Source: Aquatica leii (taxonomy: Eukaryota > Arthropoda > Insecta > Coleoptera > Lampyridae). Taken from it: a DNA stretch of 64,000 nt. The stretch spans positions 133,566,545-133,630,544 of the forward strand of contig CM069433.1 of the NCBI GenBank assembly GCA_035610365.1, written 5' to 3'. Under the pieces are notes generated by a model. That model ran no database searches, was not told the origin of the DNA, and saw only the letters and a program-made list of their open reading frames with translations. Shown here one piece after another: positions 9,811 to 22,129 of the stretch. Position 1 is the stretch's first letter. Every line of letters starts with the position of its first letter. The position numbers and the translations under genes are program-made.

Positions 9811-11875
9811 GAAGTACCAATTATTATATTATATTATTAGTACACAATAATTTCAAAAACATTTGTGGAATGGACTTATTTCGATCTGTTCAGAGTGTTT
9901 AGTATAGCAGCAAAAAAAATTGTAATTATGTAGTCATATACTTGACACCCAGATTTTCCTTGTTTACATAAAGAATAATCAAAACCCAGTTTTAGTTTCA
10001 GTTTATTTTTCTTAGGTTTTAAAAAAATACTTAACTATTTATTTAATTAAATTTTTTTTTAAATATTAAAAACGTAAGAATTTCTATGTGTAATAACAAA
10101 AATTTCTACTAATGCATCGACTTTTTTTGATTTTGTTAAAACTGTGTTTTAGTATTATATATGTTATATGTAATTTAATAAAGATTATTTCTATTTATTT
10201 TAAATTAAAATTAAAATTATTTGATTGCGCCGTTTACTTAATAATAGAACTATAAATGAAAATTAAAGTATTACATTATCTAATGTAAGTTATTTTATAG
10301 AATACATTAACTTAAAATAATTTACAAAAATGTTGTTTTTGTTTGATGTCGGACGATGCTGCATATTGAATTTCAGTCAAACCTTGTGATTCAGATATTA
10401 CACAAATATTTAAAATTCTCATATAGGGCGATCATGTTACTGAAACAAAAGTTTTAATAAAACCGCTTTTCTAAAGATTTAAAAAAAATATTTATTCAAA
10501 GAAGGAATTTATTACATAATTTTTTTCTTATTTTAAATCTAAAAAATTTGCTATTAACTTTTAAAAATTTTATTTATACCAAAATACAAATTGTGGTTTT
10601 ACAACACACTCAAAATTGTCACAATTAATGTGAATTTCTCAACTAATATACTGATAACTAGTATTATAGGCATACGATTTATTTGCCTGCGGCTTCGTTA
10701 AGTTCTCTCATGCGTTTGACGATAATGGCTTTGATTTAAAGGATCTGATTATAAACTGTCTGTTGCAAAGGAAACATGCGAACGTCAAGTTTTGCTTCAA
10801 CTAACTACGACCGGATATATGCACAAACAAAGTAATTGCTTATATTAAGTATAATAATGACAAATAATAATAAATTAACGCTTGTTTTTATCTGAAAGTA
10901 AAATCAGTAACTATCCTGTGAAAAAAAAATTGCAAGTTGTGTCGCAAAAGTGATTACGCGTAACAACTAAACATTACAGTACAGTTTAGTCTTTTTATTT
11001 TGTTTTTGGTTTTTAGAATTCATTATTTAAATAACAAATTTATATAGACATTGCAAGTACCTACTTATAGTTTTCGTTAAGTTTGATAAAAAACTGTTAT
11101 TTCAGAATAAATTTTAATAAAGCTGTTGTAAAAATGATCTATTTTTAAATACAAATAATAAAATAAAATTTAAAAAAAATGCACTAAAAAGTAAAAAAAT
11201 AGTGATTTAATTTAGTTTTAATCAAACGGTGAGTTCACATTTTATGTAAAATACAAATATAAATTAATTAATAATTTTATGTAGTTTAGAACAATACAAT
11301 ATTATAAATTTTTTAGTCTAAATGGAATAATTTGATAATTCAAAAATACAAAAGCTGTGTTAGTTAAATAAACATAAGTTTGGGTTGTCATAGTTTTGCG
11401 AAACACCTTGTATGCACTTAAATATTTTTAAAATATGGACCAATTACCATACCAAAGTTTGTCGTGATGTGTCTAATAGTTAAGGAGGTATCCTTTGATT
11501 ACACAGTAAACACCCGCCCTGTATACCGGATAATTCAACGTTCTTGGAAAAGCAAATCCTTATTAATTAAACGCTGTAAAAAAACATAAAAAAGTTGTCA
11601 TATTTAATGTTCTCGATTCACTAATTTTTTTTTAAATACAAGATGCTCCGTTTTTTTTAACAGTCACGGATTCAATTTTGTTTAAAAGCTGCATTATATA
11701 TTTTATTTTACTTCTGCATTTTTTTTAAAATTTATAACATTTGTATTTTTTTTTTACTAATTAAACTCTTTCAGAAGATATTTGTGTTTTTTACTTTCCT
11801 ATAAAGAAAGCATAGCGATTGCAATTTTTTTTTTAAATTTTTTGTTGCATAATTTTACGTTTCAAGGTCTGAATC
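9811..11875. other. Long AT-rich intergenic stretch
   Basis: Very AT-rich with long A and T runs. No coding frame, RNA gene or terminal repeat that I can support. Confidence 0.4.
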
Positions 11876-11879
11876 AGAA

Positions 11880-12680
11880 AAATGTATTTTTGACAAAAAA
11901 AATTTTGGGTGTCTGTGTGTGTGTGTCTGTGTATAACGATGTAGCCACGATAATTCTCAAATCAAAAGTTCTAAAAATTTGCTATGGAGCTGGCTTTTCA
12001 TATTCTGCTGCATCTTCTTTACATTATCTTTGGATGTACCCACGATAACTCTCGAACCATAAGTCCTAGTAAATTCAAATTTGGGATGGAACTGGCTTTT
12101 CATATTCTCTCGGTTTTATCAAAAAATGGGTCTGATAAATAAACCGAAAGTCGGTGTATCCGCCATTTTTAACAGTTTTTCTTATATAAATTTTGACGTA
12201 TGTAAATAATTAGAATTATTTGTACAGTTTCTTATAGAGTTAATTCTTCCTAACAATTTGCTTAAATAATTTTTTTTTCTAACATTAACAGTTTATTATA
12301 TATTTGATTTATAATTTAAAGTGAATTCTATATATAATTCTACGTTCTAATCCCGCCTGCGACGATTTTTTTAAAGAAAAAAATTCCATATGTTGAAGGA
12401 AAAGCAAGATACGTTAAAAAATAACAATTTTTCTCTATATTCTTTTGACTTGTTTATATACAGGGTGCTGCATCTTATTTAAAATTATCTTTTTACCCAG
12501 GATAACAACTCTCGAACTAAAAGTCCTAGTAGCTTGAAATTTGGTATAGAGCTGGTTTTTTATATTCTCTCTGTGCTTTGTCAAAAAATGGGTTTAATAA
12601 AGAAACAGGAAGTGGGTGTATTCGCCAATTTTAACAGTTTTTCTTATACAATTTTGTACGTATGTAAATTATTCAAATTA
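11880..12680 (-). repeat. Dispersed ~460-bp tandem family, copy B (inverted)
   Basis: Reverse-complement copies of the family at 8865-9800. Landmarks CTTATATAAATTTTGACG (12181) and CTTATACAATTTTGTACG (12643) are 462 bases apart, matching the period in copy A. ACCCACGATAACTCTCGAAC and TATTCTCTCGGTTTTATC are conserved. A (GT)n-rich stretch lies at 11910-11934. Frames at 11782-12048 and 12534-12782 are repeat-derived and AT-rich and are not accepted as genes. Confidence 0.7.
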
Positions 12681-12689
12681 TATTACAAA

Positions 12690-13150
12690 TTAATATCTTT
12701 AAAATTTTACAAGCATCGATCTCAATTTTTTGATATTAGTAAAACTAAACTACGTTCTAACTTGTGCTACCGAAAATTGTAAAAATTTAAATTCGTTTTT
12801 TTGCCTTAAATTTCAAATTTAAAGTTTGTCATACCAAAATTTTTTTAAATAGAATATGTTTTTTTTTATTTTTGGTTCAATTTTAAGCTAATTTAGTATA
12901 TACATCATAGCTATATTATTAACCGTTCTCAACTCGACTTGTTAATAAGATGGATTATAATAACGTATACGTTGTTCTGGAAATATTGTAATAATTTGTA
13001 AAGAAAATCGTAAGTACATGGTCCCAGATAATGCTTAATATGTATTGATACTTGTAACATAAATACCTTATTTTCAAACCATGTCTATAACAGAATAAAC
13101 ATAGTTTTAAGCTAAAAATCATCAAAAAAGTTTATAACCCCATTTACACC
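12690..13150. other. Intergenic, no gene seen
   Basis: AT-rich; may contain the 5' flank of the pogo-like relic that follows. Confidence 0.35.
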
Positions 13151-13159
13151 GTTTTAGAT

Positions 13160-14640
13160 AAAGAAAAGTGCCTACAAAGAGGGCCTTGTAGAGTGAGGAC
13201 CATTGAAGCAGTTGGTAACGGTATGGCTGTTAGGACTGCGAGTACCACTTTTAGAATTCCAAGAAAAACTGATTGAATCGATTTGAAAACTGGAAGTTTC
13301 ACAAAAACTGGCCGTCCTTGGTTGTTAAATGCTGACCAGTATGGTGAACTTCAGGTTAGCTGATATTTGTGTCCTTACTTACAAGGGTTTTAGACTATCT
13401 ATTTATTCATATGTGGAAAAAGTGGGAATTTTGCATAATTTTCCTAAAGACTCAGCTAAAGCTGGTAGCAATAGATCAGATTTTTCTTGAAAGGCATCTG
13501 GATATTTCCAAGAGAAGAACCCGACAGATGAATATATTGCTAGAGTGGCTAAGTAAAATAAATACATCATCAATAATTATTTTAACTAATGATGGCATGT
13601 CTGAAATGGCAGTCACTGACAAACCTAGAAGTATTTTTAACAAATGTAACTGTAGTTGCGTGCGGCAACGCTCTTGGATATCCAGCCCCTCCATGATTTT
13701 GATGATGGGATCAAACAAAAACCGGAATAGTCTATGCATTTACTGCCGGGTTTAGGTATTGAAATCACTATAAATGAAGTATGACCACACAAACATTTGT
13801 AAAATGTTGTAAATGTTAATTTTTGATGGCGCATCGTCACGTCTAAACTACATCATTGTAGAGGCTGCGGAAAAACACCAGATCGTTTTATTCTGTTTGC
13901 CAAGTACGACCCATGAATGTTAATAGATAAAGCAGTTTTTAGGCTTTTCGAGGCGTAGTGGGATGACGAAGTGTGACTCTATTAGACAAATAAACCTTAC
14001 CATATCATTAATAATTCCAGTTTTGGACTGATATTCACTAAAGTGTAGCCCAAAGCAGATATCCTTACGATCCAAATATGGTCTTCGATTACACCTTCAA
14101 AATTAACAGTTAGATAAATAATAACAAGAATAATCTAGAAGTCGCAGAAGTTGCAAGCAAACGGAAATCGGAAAATGAAACTGTTGGCTTGGCTACTACT
14201 AGCACTACGAACTTCATCAATATTCCCGATGAAGCTCAACCTGGTCCAGGCAGCATAAAAAGGAAACATAAATGCTCAGATTCCGAATCCTCGTCAAACG
14301 ACAGCGATTATTTGCCTCAAAATACCCCACCGTCTGAAGGCAAAGAGAGCTTCTCGGACATGAGTGAAGAAATAACAAAACATATGAAAACAAGTTTTAA
14401 AGAAATTCTACCAGCACCTGACATCGTAGAAAGGAAAATTACACTAAGAAAAAATCTTTTAACGATAGAACTCAGAAAGTCACGAAATTCCTGTTTGATG
14501 AAGAAACTAAGACAAAAGCTAAAGCTAAGATAGAAATTGTAAAAAAATTAGTGAAGAATAAAAAGACAGTTAAAAAGTGATACTGCCATTTATGTAACGA
14601 CAACTTGATATTTTTTGCAAAGTTGCTGTAAACGTTTTCT
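13160..14640 (+). pseudogene. pogo/Tigger-like transposase relic
   Basis: Read over several frameshifts, the domain order of a pogo-type DDE_1 transposase can be followed. First is a psq-type helix-turn-helix (GNGMAVRTASTTFRIPRKT, ~13215) followed by GRPWLLNADQYGEL (~13310). Next comes the second DNA-binding half (FLERHLDISKRRTRQM, ~13480), then VTVVACGNALGYPAPP (~13648), FDGASSR (~13822) and a FCLPSTTHE block (~13895). Last is an acidic, Ser/Lys-rich C-terminal tail including the frame 14189-14533 (QPGPGSIKRKHKCSDSESSS). The tail frame shifts near 14460 and ends KKLVKNKKTVKK (~14575). The catalytic aspartates cannot be assigned with confidence. The family normally acts in the nucleus and inserts at TA. 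Confidence 0.7.
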
Positions 14641-14649
14641 TCCATTTTA

Positions 14650-16270
14650 GGCTTCAGGTATCCTGTTTTTCATATTGTCAGCAGTTGTCGGCTGTTCTTT
14701 GTATACCCGTGAATTTAAGTACCTGTCAAAAAAGGCCCAACTACATATTGTCCAAGAATTTCACCCCACGTGTTTAGTGATCATCTATGCTGACATTCAA
14801 CTTCTTTTGTTAGATGTGGGTTTATATCAGAATAATGGTGATAGTTGTGACTGTTTATAAACCCATCATTATGAAATATTGATTCGTCCACTTTTTCAGT
14901 TTCTCAGCCATCTTCTTCTGAATTACTATTATTTACTGTAAATATTAAACTATCCACAACCTTATCAACTAAAATTTTACATTCATTTATATAGATGTAT
15001 CGTAAACGATAAGTTACAATATTGTTTCCTTTCATTAAAAGTTTATGTTTATCACAACGAAACCCAAGTTTTAAAATATACTTTCTTAAAGTTCCACGTT
15101 CTCCTATGTAGTTGACATTTTATGCACAGATCTTAAATACCTTAATCAAAATCATCCAACTTCGTCAATATAAGATTCTTTACAAATTTTCTTAATAAAA
15201 CTTTTTCCCTGTTGCAGCGGCATCAAGCTCAGAATTTTTTTAAAATAGATATATCTATTAACCAGCTACTTTTTATTTATCGAAGAAATCAATGACGTTA
15301 CGAATAATGTTCTCTGCTTTGGAATGAACAATTTTTCGGGTTCTGCTTTTTATAGATAAAAAAAATAAATTAATTATTACTGTTTTTTATTATAACTGCA
15401 ATAAATAACTTATGCTGTGTTACAAATTAAATAAAAATAATTCTAACCTAAAAATATTTACCAACTGTTGTAAAGGTAAATTTAAATTGATTGTTCTAAA
15501 AGGAACAAATTTGTACACAAACAAAACAAAAATTCAAATATAAGAGCAAAAAGAATATGAAAAGCCGAAAAAACGTAAATGGACACCAAAATGTTGATAA
15601 AAGTAATAAATAAATGCTTATGGTTTTAATATGTACTTTAACGAATCGCTGTATATGATTAGTCCACACAATTTATTCTTTAAGTTAGTATATTTTCCGG
15701 GGTTTTTGTAAGCTTGGTAATACAACATAAAATTTTATGAAAAAGTAGAGCATTTAAGGGGGTTCTGGAGTAAAAACAAATCTCAACTTTACTCCTTGAT
15801 GAAATTTAAATAGCAACTCGAATTACACTAAAATGTGCATCGGAATGTGTGATTTACTTTATAAATTATGTGCATATTTCTGAATTGGATAATAACAGTA
15901 TCATCATTAGCCGACAATACAAAATAAGTATAGTCTACGGTAATATTTTGAGGTCAGTCTTCTTTATTTAGCATAAAGTAATGTTGGTTGTCTAACTTGG
16001 AATATTTTAGCCGTCAGGGTAACTTTTAGCTAAAAAAAACTGTAGAAAATACTCTCAACATATCTTCATAACAATTCAATATCATTTGTCCTATAGATAA
16101 AAATGCGCAAAAATGTTTTTACTTTTGTAGTTATGTGAGCATAACGTAACCAAATAGTCTGTCACAAAATAATTTATTTAACATTAGTTTACCTAAATTA
16201 CTTATTTTTTTAATCTATAGACCCATTTATAAAGCTCTTAGGTATAAACACAAATGTCGAGTAAACTGAT
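14650..16270. other. Intergenic, no gene seen
   Basis: AT-rich with no supported gene. The 61-codon frame at 14675-14860 has no recognisable motif. Confidence 0.35.
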
Positions 16271-16300
16271 GTCTTTTTAACACGCTTTTATTAGCTCGGG

Positions 16301-16325
16301 ATGTATGTATGTATGTATGTATGTA
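16301..16325. repeat. (ATGT)n microsatellite
   Basis: About six tandem ATGT units. They are preceded by CACGCTTTTATTAGCTCGGG, a module that recurs in part at 16691 and 17287. Confidence 0.85.
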
Positions 16326-16560
16326 GGATCGTCAGGATTAATTGATTTCTTTAGGGATCCTCTGCATGAGAGTGACAAAGACAGAGCGCGTGAACTGCGC
16401 AGGCGTGCATCTCGACAAAGCCTATCGCGTTTAAATGGTTCCAGTGTATTTCACTATTATTACCACTTCGTGTCGGAGCAGGTAAATTGCGCGCCCGCTG
16501 CCTGCCTTGGATGTGATAGCTGTTTCTCAGGTTCCCTCCCCGAGAAATAAGGTCTTACTG
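16326..16560. other. GC-richer island of unknown nature
   Basis: About 230 bases clearly richer in G+C than the surroundings, e.g. AGAGCGCGTGAACTGCGCAG and AATTGCGCGCCCGCTGCCTG. A frame (16305-16550) crosses it, but it starts inside the microsatellite and shows no known motif. It could be a mobile-element end or a transferred fragment. Confidence 0.3.
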
Positions 16561-16776
16561 TCAATAACTACTGTTTCCAATACGTTTTTAGTTCGTAAGA
16601 TATTTCATAATCACATGTCCGCAAAAATTGATTATTGATAAATCGAATTAAAATACGGAAAATAACTGATAGCTTAGAAAATTGAAAAAACACGCTTTTA
16701 TAGGTACCCGAACTAAAAAATAGAAAATAAATAATAGTTTAAAAAAAACTAAAAAAACACGCTTATAATAATAATT

Positions 16777-17368
16777 TATAATTACAAACAAAATTATTAA
16801 ATTCAGAGCAATAATATATAATTATAAACAAAATCACTAAATTCAGAGTTAAAAGCGTGGGGTGCATCTATAATCATTGTTACAATTATTCTAAAGGCAG
16901 CTATCAATAAGGGGAGAGTTATGAAAATATAGAAAAATCCTACAAATAACAGTTTCACTGTATAATGTCTCGGCAAGTACACGTTAAACTATTGTTACAA
17001 TGATAAATTTATTTTTGTGAACACAAAATATAATAAAAAAAAACCTCTGATCTTTACAAAAAAATTATTAGATTTAACAAAAACAGTGCAGCTGTAGAAT
17101 ATCTCGTCACGTATGTATTCAAACGTCGTGTTTAGTGACAATATTATGTATATCAGTCAAATGACAAATTGACAGCAATAGTCGAACTGAATACATGTTA
17201 AAACAATGATTGATATAATTAATTACAAAAAAAAAGAAATAACAGATACTTGGCGCTAAAGACTACCGTGTATCCGGATGCACCCCACGCTTTTAACTCT
17301 GAATTTAGCGATTTTGTTTATAATTATATATTATTGCTCTGAATTTAATAATTTTGTTTGTAATTATA
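16777..17368. repeat. Long inverted repeat (91-bp arms), foldback/MITE-like
   Basis: The left arm 16777-16867 and right arm 17278-17368 are reverse complements over 91 bases with one mismatch that I can see, separated by 410 bases. Each arm contains two related ~37-bp sub-repeats built on ACAAACAAAATTATTAAATT and AAACAAAATCACTAAATTC. The inner ends read AAAAGCGTGGGGTGCAT. No target duplication is obvious and no ORF lies inside, so it is likely a non-autonomous foldback element. Confidence 0.75.
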
Positions 17369-17444
17369 TTTAAACACAGTTTTATCTATAGAAAAAGTGC
17401 AAAAATTGCAATTGCATTGCATACGTTCGGAGGCCCCTTAAGTG

Positions 17445-17595
17445 TAATAGCGAAGGCTTCCACGGCCGGAGTCTATACTAAGATAAGAACGTCTTCCGGG
17501 TTTGGACCGTGTCAATGTTGTAACCGAAGTTGCTACGTTGGCAACTTCGGTTACAACATTGACACGCTCCAAACCCGGAAGACGTTCTTATCTTA
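17445..17595. mobile_element. Penelope-derived inverted-dimer insertion (hairpin) with 12-bp target duplication
   Basis: Arms 17478-17533 and 17541-17596 (56 bases each) are reverse complements with one mismatch, around a 7-base loop TACGTTG. The arm text (TTACAACATTGACACG, CCAAACCCGGAAGACGTTC, TTATCTTAG) matches the region just 3' of the hammerhead motif at 39829-39871. GCCCCTTAAGTG occurs at 17433-17444 and again at 17596-17607 and is read as the target duplication. The 57..80-codon frame across it is an artefact of the palindrome. Confidence 0.7.
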
Positions 17596-17609
17596 GCCCC
17601 TTAAGTGGT

Positions 17610-19515
17610 TCACATACTGTTCCAAAAAAGTATGAAGGGCATTTTCCAAAAAGAAAAAATTGAAAAACAGTTGCATTGTCGTCAGCGCCATTATCCAATA
17701 ACTTCTAAATTTTAATCGTAAGTTTGCTTAATAAGGTTGTATTTAATAATATTGTCTGCTTTATTGACTTTTGTAATAAAATGTCGTAGACAAATGGGTT
17801 AAAACGAACAAATTTCATATTTTTTATTATACGTATTTTAGCGCATACAATTTCATTTTTTGCTTATTAAAATTGTTTAGATTTACTGGCTTTAGATTTG
17901 ATGATTTCACAGTGCATATTGTACCACTTTATATTCAACTAAGTCATACAATATGATAATTTATCAAACGCAAAAAAAATTCAAATAAATTTAGGTTTTT
18001 TATATCTTATGCAGCTGTTGCTTTCATATAAATAACATGTTCTAGCGTGTGTGTGTATTTTTAAAACAGTTTGAAAAATTTAGAAAACGGCTAGTTACTA
18101 AAAATTTTCTTTTAAAGAGACAATTTTTTTTAAATATTTTATTCAATGTTAAAAGTCTTGCTCTTAAATTAATTATTTACTTCAAGTTAACAACGTTTTT
18201 TTATCCAAGTAAATGTTATAGTTTCGTACATACAGTGTACTGGCAGTAGCTACTCGTTAATAACTATTATTACGCTCTTCTCATCTGATTTAAAACAGAA
18301 ATGTACGGAATAAAAGCTTGACTCTAATTAGTGTAAATGCATTAAATCCCAGTTACATGAAAATCGTCCTACATATATCCATAGAAATGCACAAAAATCG
18401 ATGCTGTATGTGTACCTACTTCTATCATTAAAATAATTAATTTAATATTATTTATTCTACTATAAACTTGAAAATAATTTGCGTTGTATTTACTGTGTAT
18501 AAAATTGTTTAAATATTTTACAAGTGTTAATTCAAACGAATGAAAGCATTATAAAATAGTTTACAAATAACATCATTAGTAGCTTAACGGATCATGTTAT
18601 TTATATAAAATTTTACAACAGTAATTGGAATTACATAATTAATACAATGTTATAATATTTTACGTTTAATTACTAAGAGCATAATAACAATTTTAATAAA
18701 AGTTTAAATTAAACATTAAAATAAGCATATTAAAAATGTCATGTTTTTCAATACCTTTTACAAAAAAAAATTTGGGAAATTTTATTCATCTTTATGACAC
18801 TAAACGCGAATAATTTTTTGTCCTATACCAAAATGTGATTTGACGATTAGCGTGTCATAATTATAAATTGATAAAAAAACGACTAAATCAAACTTTTAAA
18901 AAATATGAATAATAAAAATAAACAGCAAATGTAATTATTGGAAACATTTTGCGGTAAGTTATTATAGTTATTTATATATTTAGGGCGTAAAGAGGGCTAA
19001 GAATATGTCGAAGTCCATAAAAGCCTCTTTACGCCCGTGGTACATACACAACTTCATGCACCGATAAAAAATTTTTAATTTAAAAATATTTCTCAAATAA
19101 ATTTATTTGTGACAAATCTAGTTTTTCATATTATCCAAAATCTTAGTTTTATGTTGTGTCCGATTGTGTCTTAAAAAGGTGGAAAATGAACAAACGCAAC
19201 GAAAAGTAAGAAACAGTAGCTTAGTTGCCGCGAAGAAGTGTATAGAAAAACATATAATGAATATCTTAAATGCGGCCATACGAAAGGATTCCACCAAAAA
19301 CTGTTATTGTGAAAAGAGTTTTCTAACTTATTTTTGGTATCTATCAAAACAAAGAAAATTCTTTTCACAATCTGGTTCGTCACAGTTATTGCAATTTATG
19401 TAGTTTTTTAAATCGAAATTACTTTTACTCAAAATTGGGATTAATGGTTTACTGATTTCTGAAAGTAAAAGTAGCCAATTATGGCCAATACTATGTTCAA
19501 TCAACAGATTTAAAT
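17610..19515. other. Intergenic, no gene seen
   Basis: AT-rich. Frames at 18049-18249 and 19164-19403 have no motif I recognise. The hairpin at 18983-19036 is listed separately. Confidence 0.35.
18983..19036. repeat. Perfect 13-bp stem hairpin
   Basis: GGGCGTAAAGAGG at 18983-18995 is the exact reverse complement of CCTCTTTACGCCC at 19024-19036; with one bulged G the stem extends three more pairs. GC-rich arms stand out from the AT-rich surroundings. Function unknown; it could be the end of a small transposon. Confidence 0.5.
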
Positions 19516-19519
19516 GAAT

Positions 19520-19680
19520 TTTCAAGACTTTGTAGAAGAACTAATTGACATTATGGATAATTCTCGTGTTGTCGTTATCACACAAGCCGAACTTCCGTCA
19601 CACGTCGCAGTGGACATCTTCAGAGCCTGGAATATACTTGATTGATTGGGTCGTGTGGTCTCGCTTTTATAGACCGGCCT
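19520..19680 (-). mobile_element. 3' end fragment of a Penelope-like element
   Basis: On the minus strand, CTCTGAAGATGTCC (from ~19622) through AAGTTCGGCTTGTGTGATAA is homologous to the sequence just after the GIY-YIG frame at 40971-41030 (CTCTGAAGATGTCTACAG and AAGTTCGGCTTGTGTAA). Both encode a matching last peptide, SEDVHCDV versus SEDVYSNV, followed by a stop. It is therefore the 3' end of a related Penelope-like copy; the rest of that element is not recognisable here. Confidence 0.5.
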
Positions 19681-19699
19681 CCGATGATTAAAACTGGTT

Positions 19700-21900
19700 T
19701 TCAAATCTCCCGTAAAGGAAATGTAGAATCTGGGTTAATATTAAAATGATATTTAATTATTTCAATAGATTCCCATTTTTTTGCTGATAGTAATCATTTT
19801 CGTATTTGCTTGTTTTTAATTTAATTTTCTGTAGTTTATTATGATATTATAAAGACAAAATCAAAATCTACAGAAAATAAAACTGATTTTTACGACAATT
19901 TTCTCGTACTTAATTAACGGCGCCGGCGACTATCTCAGTATGATTCGGTAAGCGGATTGCAGGTTTCGATGTGCCAATTATAAAGAAAATTAAAAAGGCG
20001 CCAAAACGATGGGAAACTAGAATGGAAAACAACGTTTAAATGTATCTCTGAAAGAGAACGAATGACAACACACAAGTTGTAACAAGAATGTATACATTTT
20101 CGTTTTCTAATAAAGGTTTCTATAAACATGTTAAGCATTAAATATTGTTAGTATTATTACATTTGAGTATAAATTATTATCTTTATTTTCATTCAGTTTC
20201 TGTAATATTTTCTCTCTAAAACTAAGTTCGTTATATTTATGTAGGGCAAAATTATACAAACTTATTAGGGAATTGCACATCTTCTTAAGATAATTACATG
20301 TACAATATTTTACCAATCCTTACAAAACTTTAAAAAAATTGACCAGGTAGTTACTAAATAATTACTTGGGATAGCTGTACATTTCCAGCACACCAACTAA
20401 ATCGCGAAGCAAAGTTGTCAGTAAAGACCAGTTTCAAAATTCCTTCTGCAATTTTGTCTTTTGTGGTTCCCCCTATATGTCCAAGACGATCAATCTAAGC
20501 AAATTGTACAACATATAAATAGTAAACTAGCAAAGTAGCAAAAACGTTGATTGAGGATATCGAAGCTTTGAATTAATTGCTACAATTATAACCGTATTGG
20601 AAGGCCCACTTACTGAAATACCAGTATTCATCTGGGGGAAACTCGGCGCATCTGGTTTTTTTCTCATAGATCGTATGAACCAAAGGGAACTTATTTACGT
20701 AATTGTTTATTTTAGCGAATATTACGAAATTTTGGAGAATGTCCCGCTAGCTTTCCGTATACTTAAAAAAAAATTAATTGTTAGTATTTTATTTCACATT
20801 CTAATTTTCTTTTATCTGCGTTGTCAGTTTGTTACGTTCATATTTCATTTAAAGGTTTTATTTCGCCTATATTTACGCAGCCCTTACTTCAAACTAAAAG
20901 ATCAAAAAATTTACTATCTTTCACCTTTTGTAATCAGAGGGGTCAAACAATTTTGTATTTTCCGCAAGTTTGAAAGGCAGTCGATATAAAAGTTTCATAT
21001 AAAACTGTTGCTATTTTGATTCAAAAAGTTTAATTCCGATTAAGAAGAATTTGTTTTTCTGTTATTTCTTTTTTATATTTATTTTTTTTTGTATGTATAC
21101 GGTAATCCTCTATGGTATTTACTCTATTTGAATCCTGTATAACATTCTTCTAAGATCGGCTTTTGGCTAATTAATTTTTTTGGATTCTGGCGCTCACGAC
21201 CCATAGAGTTAACCGACGGTACGCTAACATCGGATCACATTATACCCGTGTAACAAGTTGTTTTCACTTAACTATAAAACTTTTTTTTAGTGTAATTATT
21301 GATACATTGCATATTTGTGTTATATTTACCAATGTAAAGGAAAGGCCGACAAATTTAATTTTTTGTACGATGTGCTGCATAACCGAAGGGGGTTTGCATC
21401 AAGAATTATTGTCTGCAATCTATACTTATGTGGTAGCAATGGATTGCATCTATGTAAATTTATCTCGCATCTCATTTCTAACTTTTCTTTCTGTGATCAA
21501 ATCAAAAATCTACTAGATATCGGTGATATCCAGATTTATTGTCCATTTATCATTATTTCTGTAATTGACTTTTTGTTTCCTTCTACATTAGAATATTCTT
21601 AAGTAGCAGAATTGCTAAGTTAACAATTTTTTTTATCCCAATATTTCTTATATTTAAACAAGTTTTGCAGTAAAGATTGTTGTAGCATATTAGATCCATT
21701 ATTAACTTTATCTTGCGTTTTGTAAACTTATATGTTCATGAAAAAAATTAAGTTATTAGTCCAAAACATTGTTATTAAAACCAACAAATTTTTTACTGCG
21801 ATGTAACGTGTAAATTTGCAATTTGGTGTTATTTCGGCTGAAGGATAGACACCTTGGCCGGCACTGAGGTAAAATAGCATGGCCTCGATCAATTTTCACT
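19700..21900. other. Intergenic, no gene supported
   Basis: AT-rich. The 130-codon frame at 20597-20989 is rich in F, L, I and Y, as expected from AT-rich sequence, and has no recognised domain. Nothing else is supported. Confidence 0.35.
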
Positions 21901-21904
21901 TGAT

Positions 21905-22126
21905 TTACGTACTAACAACTGGCGCAAGCGTATTCCATCTTCGCGGGAATATATTTCCGGTCTTGCGACATTTTGGTTTGGTTGCGTGCAGTGAATAACT
22001 TTTCGAACCAAAAGGATTATTAAGGGATTGAAATTTTGGCATCCATCTACATCGAGTTGATAGATGGTTTTCTTTTGTAGAATCCGAGCTAAATAATGCT
22101 GAGGGGCGAGTCATAGCTAACCGCAT
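21905..22126 (-). other. Short unassigned frame, possible LINE tail
   Basis: A 73-codon minus-strand frame with better-than-background composition. It ends in KPKCRKTGNIFPRRWNTLAP, which loosely resembles the FFPR...WNxLP ending of some LINE ORF2 proteins. No other support; treat as unassigned. Confidence 0.2.
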
Positions 22127-22129
22127 ACG

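Noticed and set aside
11782-12782. Frames at 11782-12048 and 12534-12782
   Set aside because: Lie within inverted copies of the 460-bp repeat and are not conserved as frames in the other copies.
16305-16550. 81-codon frame as a gene
   Set aside because: Its start is inside the ATGT microsatellite and there is no conserved motif.
17354-17596. 80-codon frame as a gene
   Set aside because: Runs straight through both arms of the Penelope hairpin.
20597-20989. 130-codon frame as a membrane protein
   Set aside because: F/L/I/Y-rich as expected from AT-rich DNA, no ATG at the frame start, no recognisable domain.
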